NCBI GenBank assembly: GCA_024811115.1
Contig: JAKOGH010000421.1
Coordinates: 1-18,156, forward strand
Origin: Terana coerulea
Lineage: Eukaryota; Basidiomycota; Agaricomycetes; Polyporales; Phanerochaetaceae
DNA length: 18,156 nt
Direction of reading: 5' to 3'
Under the pieces are notes generated by a model. That model had not been told where the DNA came from, made no database searches, and worked only from the letters and a program-made list of their open reading frames with translations. Below are positions 1 to 8,931 of this stretch, one piece after another (positions within the stretch are counted from its first letter, which is position 1; the number at the start of each line of letters is the position of its first letter). Position numbers and translations under genes: made by a program.

Positions 1-476
1 TTACCACCGTCGATGATGATGTCACCCTTCTCGAGGTGCGGGACGAGCTGGTCAATGAATGCGTCGACGGCGGAGCCAGCCTTGACGAGGAGAATGATCT
101 TGCGAGGCCTCTTGAGCTTTGCAACGAGCTCCTCGATTGAGTGAGCACCAACAACGTTGGTACCTGCGCGACGCTCATTCAATGGGGATTTTACAGAGAC
201 GCCTAGTAGGAATTATTACCCTTGGCCTCGTTTTGGAGGAAAGAGTCAACCTTGCTCGTGGTACGGTTGTAGGCAACAACGGTGAAGCCCTTGTCGTTCA
301 TGTTGAGGATCAGGTTTTGACCCTGCGTAAACGCGTTGAGCAGAGATTCTTGAGAAAGCGCAGTACAAGCCATCTTACCATGACGGCCAAGCCGATGAGG
401 CCAATATCGCCACTGTGTATTGGTTTAGCATCGCGGCGAGCAGTGAGGACGATGCGACGTACACTGCGGTCGCCAT
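1..476 (-). CDS. GND1: 6-phosphogluconate dehydrogenase, decarboxylating (N-terminal part, truncated by window edge)
   Basis: Cytosolic enzyme of the oxidative pentose phosphate pathway: 6-phosphogluconate + NADP+ to ribulose 5-phosphate + CO2 + NADPH. Exons on the minus strand: 476-463 (only 14 nt, MATAV), 412-379, 322-220 and 163-1 (continues off the left edge). Splicing joins MATAV to [11 protein letters not shown], then [13 protein letters not shown], then [14 protein letters not shown]; this is the Rossmann NADP-binding start of the family. Exon 4 gives [20 protein letters not shown] followed by DIIIDGG, also a family hallmark. The start at 476 is preferred over the upstream ATG at 558 because only it, with the perfect gtacgt donor at 462, gives the usual short leader before [11 protein letters not shown]. 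Intron phases all agree. About 100 of the family's roughly 480-490 residues are visible. No frameshift is seen in this part. Confidence 0.93.
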
Positions 477-940
477 TTGTGATGATATTCGATTGAGACG
501 GGAGGAGGGGGACGTGGTGGTGGAGAGGAAGAGTGCTGAGGATCTTTATTGCCGACATGGCTTGGTGGTGATGTCGATGAGATTACGGGAGATTACAGAG
601 CTTATCCCGGTCCGGCAAGGCAACGCCTGGGGACCGCGGGAAACCCGTCCTCTTTCGTCACTTCACTCTCTCTCTCGACCCCGCCCTCACCGCCTTATAC
701 CTGTCCTTTCTCTCACAGCCCGACCGCCGTACAATTTGAGCATGGTATACCGGGCTCCCGCATAGATGGCCGACTGAGCGGCATACTCAACTCGATTATC
801 TTTGCACTTTGCCTCGTCCCCACCCTCACCACGGCCGACGCGTCCGGGCGCGCACCCGGCGTCTCTGACATACCCTCCATCAAAGCTCAAGCGCCTTGCC
901 CTTTAGATGACTCGGCCACAGTACCTCCTTGAACACAACC
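477..940. promoter_or_regulatory. divergent intergenic region between the 6PGDH and BCAT genes
   Basis: These 464 bp separate two genes transcribed away from each other and must hold both promoters. I see no clear TATA box. A TGACTC half-site (Gcn4/CpcA-like) lies at 908-913, close to the aminotransferase ATG. It would fit amino-acid control of that gene, but a 6-base match this close to the start may be chance. C/T-rich stretches at about 655-720 are typical of fungal core promoters. Nothing here looks coding. Confidence 0.4.
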
Positions 941-2680
941 ATGTCATCCCTCGCCGGCCTCAGGTCACTTGTGTTGCGATCTAGGGCGACCGCGGGTGCA
1001 GCTGTCGCGAAAAATGTCAAATCCTCGCTCCGTGGGTTCACCCAGGCCCGGTTCAACTCGACCGTCGTGCGAGATCCAATGACCGGAGAGCTCACGTCTG
1101 TCCCTGACATTGAGGTACATTTCTCTCAGGGTTTGCGCTTGTCGTGGTATTTAGCAGCCTTGCCTTTCAGGTCTCCCGTCTGCAAATTACACGAAATGAG
1201 AACCCCAAGCCACCACCAGCCCCGTCCAACATAGTGTTCGGTCACCAATTTGTGCGCTACTGTCCATGCTGCTCCGCATTCTCCGTGCAATAACCGCAAG
1301 ATGATTGCCAGACTGACCACATGCTGAGAATTCCTTGGTCTGAGTCCACCGGCTGGGGGCTCCTCAAATCACGCCTTGTGAGTCATCCAATTCAGCGTGT
1401 ACGAACTGTTTCCCACTAAGCTAAGGGACAACTCATAGATGGTCCTCTGGTTCTCGACCCCAGCGCAACAGTCTTCCACTATGCGCAGGAGTTGTTTGAA
1501 GGGTTAAAGGCCTACCGTGATGCGAATGGCAAAATCACCATGTTCAGGCCAGACATGAACATGAAGCGGATGAATAACACTGCCAAGCGTATCGCTTTGC
1601 CGGTTCGTTGGTATATAAACATCATGCATATATGCTCATAATTTTCCAGACGTTCGACGGCGATGCTGTCATTGAGCTCATCAAGCAACTCATTCGTGTG
1701 GACAAGCACTTTATCCCGAACGTGGAAGGGTACAGCTTATATATCCGGCCTACTTTCAGTTTGTGAACATCAGCTCTGAACTCCCACCTGTCTCTGACCT
1801 CCATACCTTGTAGTTGGATGCCAACCTGCATTGGGTATCGCGCCGCCAAGCGAAGCCCTACTCTTTGTCATCTGCAGCCCCGTAGGACCGTACTACCCAG
1901 AAGGCTTTAAGCCCGTCGCACTATATGGGACAACGGAGTACATTCGGGCGGCGCCAGGAGGTATTGGAGCTTATAAACTGGGTGCCAACTACGCACCCGG
2001 CGTATTGGTTCAGAAGGAAGCAGCAAAGAAGGGATACGTGCAAAACCTGTGGCTGCATGGTCCCGACCACCACATTACGGAGGTTCGCTCTTCACAAAGG
2101 TCTATTAGCCATATGATACTCACTACGTATCGTTAGGTCGGAACTATGAACGCTTTCGTTGTACTCAAGCACGCCGACGGTGGTATGCTTTAGCTTCTGT
2201 TCAAATGCGTGCATTTTTGTTGACGTCGCTTCTTATCAGTAACTGAGCTCGTAACTCCTCCCTGGACGGAATGATTCTTCCTGGTGTCACTCGCGACTCC
2301 GTGCTCACTCTTGCCCGCGACCACGCCTCCGGCAAGGCGCCTGTGAAGGATATGCCAACAGGCAAGCTCGTCGTAAGCGAGCGTCCCATCACCATAAAGG
2401 AGGTGAAGACGGCCGCCGAAAAGGGCCAGCTCGTCGAGTTCTTCGGCACAGGTACGTTCCCTCGCTACATGCGCCGCAGATCCGGGTAATGACGCGGCCT
2501 GCGTACGTAGGAACTGCGGCCATTATCAGCCCTGTCGACCGCATCGGTTACCTCGGGGAGGATGTGCACATCCCAACCGAAGCTGACGGTATGGGCCCCG
2601 TCTCTCGTCCGATTTGGAAACAGCTTGTGGGTATTCAAACCGGAAAGATCTCGCACCCATGGAGCGTGGTGGTAGAATAG
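941..2680 (+). CDS. BAT1: branched-chain-amino-acid aminotransferase, mitochondrial; two apparent 1-nt frameshifts
   Basis: PLP fold-type IV transaminase that interconverts leucine, isoleucine and valine with their 2-oxo acids. Exons: 941-1114, 1171-1251, 1312-1377, 1439-1602, 1650-1758, 1814-2082, 2137-2182, 2240-2451, 2511-2680; about 430 residues, normal for the family. The N-terminus ([19 protein letters not shown], then [11 protein letters not shown]) is basic, lacks acidic residues and looks like a mitochondrial presequence. Family blocks seen: [85 protein letters not shown] (PLP lysine near residue 253), [14 protein letters not shown]. Two sites each need one added base: the G5 run at 1355-1359 (to read [18 protein letters not shown]) and the CCC at 2260-2262 (to read [15 protein letters not shown]). 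With both added, every intron phase closes. A predictor could hide these with later acceptors near 1425 and 2247, but conserved residues would be lost. Confidence 0.93.
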
Positions 2681-2915
2681 ACGCGTAAAATTGTGCAGTA
2701 TTGTAGATTTTCGTTGCTGCATTTACTACATATATCTTGTAGATACCTGCTATGTAACATTTGCACAGCGCAGGGATTCTCAACCAGCCTTCTTGATATA
2801 GACTGATTCTGAGCTTCTGTCAGTGCAAGTGTATGCGCTCGCAGGAATCAGTTGAAGCGCTCCGGCCCGACATGCCGAAGTATGACATCGGTGGACAGAC
2901 GCAAGTCTGTTTTGC

Positions 2916-4138
2916 ATGGCACTCAGACTTGTACCACGGCGTCCACCGACTTCACCTTCGCTTTTTCGCACATCATCCCGCCACTATGCAAAAGTTAGCC
3001 CGCACACTGTCATAGGTTTACCACCCGACCCGCCACGATATCCATCCCTCCCTCAGGCAAGCCCGCCTTCGGTGCTTGATACACTCGTGCTCGAGCAACT
3101 AGACCGATTACCGTCCACCAGCCTGTCGACCTTGGTGCAGCAATTTGAGCGGAATGCTGGCGAGGTTATAGACAACTTCCTGCCGTATGAATCGCGTCCA
3201 AGTGTCGAGAGGAGGGTGAGGTTCGACGGCGGGGAGCACGATGAGGGTGTGTTTATGGTCGCACACGTCGCGCGGATAGGAGAGGAACACAAAGTCAGCG
3301 TGTGCTCTGGGTTTGCCCTCAATGTTGCGCCATCGGATGGCACGAAAGAGACAGCAGTCCACTTGCTGACGTGCGCGCATACATTGCAAGAGGTGAATGG
3401 CACTCGTTCTCTGGAGGTTCTGTTGACCGTCTGATATGCAGATGTCGCGTTCGTCGCTGTGGTCTTCCCTATCCAATAGCGCAAACGCGAGTAGCAGCGC
3501 ATCCTACATCCTCGCAAGAGGAAGCACCGAGCAATCAGTACATGAAGTGACCAGCGTTCGATCCTCGATGCCTCGATCGGATCTGCAGGTTCTTGGTGTT
3601 GCACCGGATGCCGGGAGGGCACTCCGGCGCACGCTGCCAGTATCTCCGTACCCGGCCCACCCAGGCACTGCAATTCGCGCGCACTTCGTTTCAGACGCGA
3701 AGCCCGACGAAGAGGGATGGCGTCCCTGGGTCGGAGGGCTGTGGAGCAAGTGGGTGAAGGGGAAGGTGCTCGGGTACAGGGACTTTGCGGGACGGGAAGC
3801 GCAGGTAATGGCTCCTCTTTTGCGAAGAATATTCTGGTCTGTCAGCTCATCTTGTGTTGCAGCCCGGGACGTATGACGCGCTTTCGCACTTGCTCTTTGA
3901 GCCGGTACCTACCCCTGGTTCGAGTGGAGGCCCGATAGTCGACGAGGAGTCTGGTGCGGTTGTCGGGGTGATCTTGGGCTCGCGTATGGACAATCGGGTG
4001 GAAGGTTTGCGAGGCTGGGGTGTGCCGGCAGAGGCGATTTATGAGGTATGTCATGCGTTTAGATACTTAAGCTAAGATGAAGCTAACAGCACTCAGATGT
4101 TCTCGCTGCCTGGGCTGAAGCTCAAGAATAAAGGATAA
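2916..4138 (+). CDS. trypsin-fold serine peptidase, probably mitochondrial
   Basis: Exons 2916-3392, 3442-3804, 3863-4045 and 4097-4138; all introns are phase 0 and the protein is 354 residues. The chymotrypsin-like triad is readable: His about 155 in LLTCAHTLQE, Asp about 206 in MPRSDLQVL, Ser about 301 in TPGSSGGPIVDEESG. HtrA-like and other trypsin-fold proteins share this GSSGGP context, but no PDZ domain follows; the protein ends soon after GLRGWGVPAEAI. The N-terminus (MALRLVPRRPPTSPSLFRTS) is rich in Arg and Ser with no acid, which suggests mitochondrial import. The start at 2916 is the first in-frame ATG. A conserved-looking block (EEGWRPWVGGLWSKWVKGKV then LGYRDFAGRE) lies between Asp and Ser. 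It resembles uncharacterised peptidases I know from agaricomycetes; the physiological substrate is unknown. No frameshift. Confidence 0.82.
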
Positions 4139-4573
4139 CAGCCCAGTACCCCTTCTCAGTATGTATGATAGATGATACCCGCACCAAGCAATACACCACT
4201 CGATGTTAAACCCTCGTACCGAACACACATGTATACACAATGCGCTAGAGTCGACTTCCTCAAAGCTCGAAATGTCTTCGAACTCCTTCCCGACTTTTAC
4301 ATACTGTTCTGGGGTGCAATACTGAAGGGTTATACATTCGCTATGACATCACCATCACGCGCCTTCGCTTCATGCGCTCTCCATGGCTTGCTGATGGCCG
4401 TAGGCTTCTGCATTTGACTTTTGCCTACAAACGGCCCGTCGGCCTAGGCTCGAACACCCCGCACACGGGATACATCATTATTCTCTCCATGGCTGGAGTC
4501 ATCTGACGAAGCCGAAGGCAAGTTTCAATGTTCTCCAAGCCCTACCGCGCACATGTCTTGATTTCGAACCGCA

Positions 4574-4579
4574 TATATA
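4574..4579 (+). promoter_or_regulatory. TATA box of the alpha-galactosidase gene
   Basis: TATATA lies 46 nt upstream of the alpha-galactosidase ATG at 4625, inside the 486-bp gap after the peptidase gene. This is a good position for a fungal TATA element with a short 5' leader, and fits a regulated secreted hydrolase. The rest of 4139-4624 shows no coding signal; short C-rich boxes (for example CCCGCAC near 4459) could be catabolite-repressor sites, but I cannot support them. Confidence 0.5.
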
Positions 4580-4624
4580 GACCCGGTGGTCCCGTCCAAC
4601 AACCTCTAACGAACGAACGCCGCC

Positions 4625-6542
4625 ATGCTACCCATCGCGTCCCTCGCGTTGCTGGCGTCGCTGTGCGCAGGAGCCCTGGCGCTCGACAACGGGCTGGCTC
4701 TCACGCCGCAGATGGGGTGGAACACCTGGAACCACTTCGGATGCGACATCAGCGAGGACACGATCCTCGGCGCGGCCAATGCGATTATTGCAAACAACCT
4801 GACACAGCTCGGTTATGAATGTGAGGTGCCGAGCTTGTACTTGCGACGAGACGTGGTCATTGACTCAGTTATTCAGATGTCATTATGGACGATTGTGAGC
4901 AGTCGGAGATCTGATTGGTCGGGAATCCGACGCTTACAGGCTTTCAGGCTGGCACGCAGCTGCTCGAGACAGTACAACGGGTGCACCTGTCGCTGACCCG
5001 ACCAAATTTCCAAATGGAATCAAAGACCTGTCCGACAAAATTCATGCTTTAGGACTGAAGGCAAGTTGGAGTTTATTAGAGCTCATAAACTATCTTGACT
5101 AAGTATGGGCTAGTTTGGGATTTACAGCGATGCCGGAAAGTGTGTTTGTGTCGTCAGATCACCACGTGCATAAAGTTCACCGGCTAACTAGATACACTTG
5201 CGGCGGTCGGTTCGGGTCTCTGGGCTTCGAAGAGATCGATGCGCAAACGTATGCCGACTGGGGCGTCGACTACCTGAGTGCGCTTCATTCTCCCTCCCTG
5301 CCGCGCCTTCTCACGCTCAACCGCTTGCAGAATACGACAACTGCTTCAACGAAGGCCTGGCAGGGACGCCTACGATCTCCCACGAACGCTACGCCAACAT
5401 GTCGCGCGCGCTCAACGCCACCGGTCGCCCAATTCTCTACTCGATGTGCAACTGGGGTGAAGACGGGCCGTGGAACTTTGCTACGGTAGGTGCCGGCAGT
5501 ATTTGGGCACCGCGAGCAGAGATGGCTGACCCACTGCGAAGACGATAGCGAACAGCTGGCGGATATCCGGGGACATCATGGATAACTTTGACCGGTTCGA
5601 TGACCGGTGCCCTTGCACGTCGATCATCGATTGCAAGCTCGCTGGGTTCCGTGAGCATTCATCCCGTCTGTCAGGTTCATACCTACTGTACTGATGATCG
5701 AGGTAGATTGCGCTATGGCGCGGATTATCGACTTCGCGGCGCCGGTCGGGCAGAAGGCGGGCCCGGGACGGTGGAATGACCTCGACATGCTCGAGGTCGG
5801 GAATGGAGGCATGACGTTTGATGAATACGGTGTGTGTTACTTGGAATAGTGTGTCTAAATTCATGCTGAACATCGTATGTCCGGATAGTTACTCACTTTT
5901 CAATGTGGAGTCTTGTGAAGAGTCCTTTGATTCTCGGCAACGACATCACTAGTATGGTTCGTCTCGATGAAACTGTAGACACCGTTCTGCATGCTCACTC
6001 TGGTGTTTCCAGACCAACGAAACTATATCCATCATCACGAACAAGGCCATCATCGACATTAATCAGGACCCGAACGGTTCGCCCGCCAGTCGCATGTGGA
6101 AGAGGTCCGTCAGCGCGGGCGGCGACCTTTCTCTTTGGGCTGGCAGCCTAGTCAATAAGTATGGCGTTTCTTGGATGTTCTTAAGCTTGAGTGTTAATCC
6201 TCCTTATTGTAGCACGTTTGTCTTTGCGTTGCTCAATACCTCCCCGGCATCGCAGACAGTGGATATTGACTTCACAGACGTCTTCTTCGATCAGGTCAGC
6301 TCTCTGGTTTATAGCCCAGTACAACAGCGATATCTAATGTACAACACTGACAGGGTAAGGCGTATCAAACGCAAACGTACACAGTATACGATCTCTGGCA
6401 AAAAGACAGCGCGGGCAACTGGGGGCAAAGCATAGGTCAAATACAGGGAGCTCTGAAGAACGTGACGGTAGGGACGCATCAGACTAAAGTCTGGAAAGCG
6501 GTCCCTGCGCAATCTGCAACTTCGACACGAGACGAGCTGTAA
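4625..6542 (+). CDS. alpha-galactosidase, glycoside hydrolase family 27, with C-terminal RDEL
   Basis: Retaining exo-enzyme that releases terminal alpha-1,6-galactose from galacto-oligosaccharides or galactomannan. Exons: 4625-4820, 4877-4894 (18 nt), 4948-5060, 5114-5139 (26 nt), 5192-5277, 5331-5485, 5542-5650, 5707-5829, 5889-5956, 6013-6158, 6213-6294, 6354-6542; 436 residues, open throughout. The intron at 5061-5113 is GC-AG (gcaagt donor). A signal peptide ([19 protein letters not shown]) precedes [20 protein letters not shown]. The catalytic nucleophile is Asp in YLKYDNCFN. The acid/base is expected to be the first Asp of [12 protein letters not shown], by alignment with human alpha-Gal A. 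Also seen: [40 protein letters not shown], and a C-terminal beta domain ([20 protein letters not shown]). The protein ends STRDEL, an unusual ER-retrieval-like tail for a presumed secreted enzyme. It converges with the next gene; stops are 95 nt apart. Confidence 0.95.
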
Positions 6543-6637
6543 AGTACACCAAAGTTAGTATTCTTGCAAAGTAATTGAAATGTAAAACGTATAGCGACCC
6601 ACATGAGGGAGGTTCCAGTTTACGCTCGACGACACTA

Positions 6638-7388
6638 TCAACCGAGGGCGACCTCAGTCGGTACCTGGTTAACCTTGCGAGTGATCGACAACTTGTTGTG
6701 GTCAACCCTGCGAGTGCAGAGCTGTCCGCTTGATGCTTTGGCAAGGGCTCGCTTGTGCTTGCCCCCAAGTAAGGAAACGCTGCCGCCCCTGCGGCATGCT
6801 GAAAGCCTGCATGAATACCTCGTTAGCTTATATTAAACATTAATATGACAATTAGACTCACGGCTCACTGAGAACAATGCGTGAAGGTATGACAGTAGAG
6901 CCAGAGCCCGTGGACGACGCAGTGTCGTCGTCCGAGGAAGGGGAGGTAGCACCGACGTCGTCACTGAAAACGCCAAGCAAGAGGAATAAGTCGAGAAGGG
7001 GCAGGCTCCCAATCCATCATGCTTACCGGTTTGTTGCTGTACACGCATTGGTGGGACCGTGAGGCGCGGAGGCGTATGCGGAACCCGGCGGGCGACAGTG
7101 TGTAGCGACAACTGACACCGCCGACTTTCGTACAGCTTCCGCCCTCGGGTCGAAGCCGCCATGACGGAGCTCGGTGAAGGCACTCGCGTTCGCGAGCGCG
7201 AGCATCTGAGTGGCGGCGGTCGCAAGGTTATTTACGATGTGGGCCTCTTCGACGGCGACGGACGGCCCGGCGGTGCAGGCTCGCAGCTCATGGAGAAAGT
7301 CGAGTGCGAGCCCATCGAGGAATGCAGTGGTGCTTTCTGCATAGTCGGGATTGGCAAGATCCTCCAAAATGCCGGGGATATTGGACAT
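6638..7388 (-). CDS. protein of unknown function, tandem paralogue A
   Basis: Three exons on the minus strand: 7388-7027, 6963-6862 and 6806-6638; 210 residues. Donors are gtaagc and gtgagt, acceptors ttttcag and atgcag. The N-terminus (MSNIPGILEDLANPDYAEST, then FLDGLALDFLHEL, VNNLATAATQMLALANASAF) looks helical and amphipathic. The middle is acidic and Ser-rich (SPSSDDDTASSTGSGST, then PSRIVLSEP). The tail is basic (GGKHKRALAKASSGQ). No domain is recognised; no signal peptide or membrane span is seen. Paralogue B at 8004-8749 has the same two intron positions and phases (both phase 2) and conserved N-terminal, SEP and KRAL-KAS blocks, which is the main evidence that this is a real gene. An ATG at 7505 is in frame but its extra 39 residues are not matched in paralogue B, so 7388 is preferred. 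Function unknown. Confidence 0.72.
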
Positions 7389-7516
7389 GGCGACGAGTAC
7401 ACTGGTACTGGTAGATGATGGGGGTAAAGGTGAGAGTCGTCCTTGGGTGTTCCGGTCACGATGCTGCTGTGGATTTATGGTCCCCTGGCGATGCCGCACG
7501 TTCAACGGAGCGAGGC

Positions 7517-7570
7517 CATGGTTTGCACATACGAGTCAGTCCGAAGTGCTTCTGCTGATAGAGTTCGGGA
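7517..7570 (-). promoter_or_regulatory. upstream block conserved between paralogues A and B (copy A)
   Basis: A 54-bp block 129 nt upstream of the start of gene A aligns without gaps with 8878-8931, 129 nt upstream of gene B, at roughly 80% identity by eye. This is better than its flanks. Shared words on the plus strand include ACGAGTCAGT and TGATAGAGTT. It may be a promoter element, a 5' leader or an unannotated first exon. On the minus strand both copies can read LYQQK followed by LTR and KP, so coding cannot be excluded. The rest of 7389-7785 shows no gene; a CTATGAGTCATAG palindrome (AP-1/Gcn4-like core) sits at 7653-7665. Confidence 0.4.
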
Positions 7571-7767
7571 GCTAGTGACCATTCATGGCATCTCCATACG
7601 CGCTTGCAGTTTGCTCCAGCGGCCGCAGGCATAGCCATGCCCTGTGCGTATGCTATGAGTCATAGGCGCACCCACGGTGAGACGTGAATCGTCGCAACAT
7701 AGAACCTGTTATTCGAGAAACTGATGTATTTTCGGTCGATAGCCGAGATGGGTAACATCGTTCGCCA

Positions 7768-7785
7768 CAGGCGGTTGCGACGGCA
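7768..7785 (-). pseudogene. remnant of the RBR ligase 3' end at the duplication junction
   Basis: Read on the minus strand these 18 bases encode CRRNRL, identical to the last six residues of the RBR gene (9111-9128). The three base differences are all synonymous. The stop is lost here (TGG follows instead of TAG). To the right the sequence switches directly to alpha-galactosidase 3' sequence at 7786, as expected at the joint of a tandem duplication whose borders lay in the 3' ends of those two genes. Confidence 0.75.
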
Positions 7786-7911
7786 GGCAACTGGGGCAAG
7801 AGCACAGGGACAATACAGGGGACTCTAAAGACTGTGTCAACAGGGACACATCAGACGAGGGTCTGGAAGGCGGTCCCTGTACATGCAGTCGGCGACCCCA
7901 AGGCGAAATGA
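7786..7911 (+). pseudogene. duplicated 3' fragment of the alpha-galactosidase gene
   Basis: In one frame this encodes 41 codons beginning GNWGKSTGTIQGTLK and continuing GTHQTRVWKAVPV, matching the last 42 codons of the intact gene ([28 protein letters not shown]). The copy stops at TGA 7909-7911 with ...DPKAK in place of RDEL. The 3' flank is also copied. It has no upstream exons, signal peptide or catalytic domain, so it is a non-functional fragment. That the frame is still open may reflect its short length. Confidence 0.88.
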
Positions 7912-8003
7912 GCTGTAAAGTACACCAAAGTTAGCATCCTCGCACAGTGATTGAAATGAGAAATGCATAGCGATGGATATGTAGGAATAGGAAGTACCGA
8001 GTA

Positions 8004-8749
8004 TTAGCCGGTACGCGGTCGACCGGTAGCGATCGTGGTTGTGGCCTGGTTATTCCTTCCAGTCGCCAGCAGCTTGTCGTGAGACTTGTTAACTTTGTGG
8101 CTGGAGAGTTGACCACATGACGCCTTGGAAAGGGCTCGCTTGCAGTCCACCTTGAATGTGACGACAGTCTGGGAGGGTGACAGCCTGCATTGCTCTCGTT
8201 TCATTGGATACAGTGTGTAGAAGAGGATGGACTTACGGCTCGCTCAGAGCAGTCCGCGAAGGCGTGATGGTACTAGAAGACGATGTATCGTCGTCCGCCG
8301 AGTGGGAAACGTCGTCATTCCTCCCGACACTTCATGCCACAGGCATCAGCTCATGAGCCAGATTGGAAATGAGACACTCACAGAGGCTTCGGCTTTGGGG
8401 CGACGCACTTCCAAGAGCCAAGGCCAGAGACTGGTGCGAAAACCGGAGGATGGCAAGGTCTGCTGACTCCTGGCACCTCCGACTTTCGAATCGCCTCCGT
8501 CTTCACGTCTTGCTGGACGCCATCATCAGGTAAATTGAATGCAGTTGTGTTCGACAGCGCAAGCATGTGGTTCGTGGCGGCCGCAAGCCCATTCACTGCG
8601 CTGCTTATGTCGCTGTCTCTGGTGCGAGAGGCGAAGGGTAGCATCTCATCGAGGAAATCAAGAGCAAGGTCCCCAAGCATAACGGCAGTGCTTTCTTCGT
8701 AGTCTGGAAAGGCAAGGTCTTCTAGGTAACTGGGGACGTTGTCGTCCAT
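8004..8749 (-). CDS. protein of unknown function, tandem paralogue B
   Basis: Three exons on the minus strand: 8749-8382, 8329-8237 and 8184-8004; 213 residues. Donors are gtgagt and gtaagt, acceptors atgaag and atgcag; both introns are phase 2, as in paralogue A. N-terminus MDDNVPSYLEDLAFPDYEES, then LGDLALDFLDEM and VNGLAAATNHMLALSNTTAF. Over the 32 residues from VPSYLED to LDEM, 20 match paralogue A. The middle has an acidic-Ser patch (DDDTSSSSTITPSR, then ALSEP) and the C-terminus is basic (CKRALSKASCGQLSSHKVNK). Exons 2 and 3 stay open after splicing and end at TAA 8004-8006, at the position equivalent to the stop of A but with a different tail. The sequence around the first exon-exon junction is the least conserved. 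No known domain is recognised; low complexity in the middle suggests a disordered linker. Confidence 0.7.
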
Positions 8750-8877
8750 GCTGGGCACGATGAGGCTTGGGGAGTGGAGAGGAGAGTCCTCCTATGACGG
8801 CGCGAGGTCGTCCGCGGCTTATGTTTGTTGTCCCGACCCCGTGTCTCACGATAAGGCAGCACGGCACCGTTATTAGG

Positions 8878-8931
8878 CATGGTTTAGACAAACGAGTCAG
8901 TGCAGGTTGCTTCTGTTGATAGAGTTTGGGA
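8878..8931 (-). promoter_or_regulatory. upstream block conserved between paralogues A and B (copy B)
   Basis: Gapless 54-bp counterpart of 7517-7570, 129 nt upstream of gene B. Its persistence in two otherwise diverged non-coding flanks suggests constraint, but it could be only a slower-diverging stretch of the duplication. The rest of 8750-9107 contains no gene I can support. Confidence 0.4.

Larger units (their letters stand above)
6414..7785. repeat. tandem duplication, left unit
   Basis: The left copy runs from GGCAACTGGGGG in the last alpha-galactosidase exon, through its stop and 3' flank and the minus-strand unknown gene A, to a remnant of the RBR gene 3' end at 7768-7785. It aligns by eye in the same order with 7786-9128. 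The clearest shared block is TGTAAAGTACACCAAAGTTA at the alpha-galactosidase end (6538 and 7914). The copies have diverged well beyond allelic level, so the event is old. Confidence 0.88.

Noticed and set aside
119..496. Plus-strand open frame of 125 codons at the left edge
   Set aside because: It is antisense to the 6PGDH exons, whose conserved protein sequence and splice phases are clear.
1376..1385. TGAGTCA Gcn4-type site inside aminotransferase intron 3
   Set aside because: It overlaps the gtgagt donor and is explained by the splice signal.
941..2680. Aminotransferase as a true pseudogene
   Set aside because: Apart from two one-base run-length changes, all motifs, splice sites and the PLP lysine are intact, and the same error type recurs in unrelated genes.
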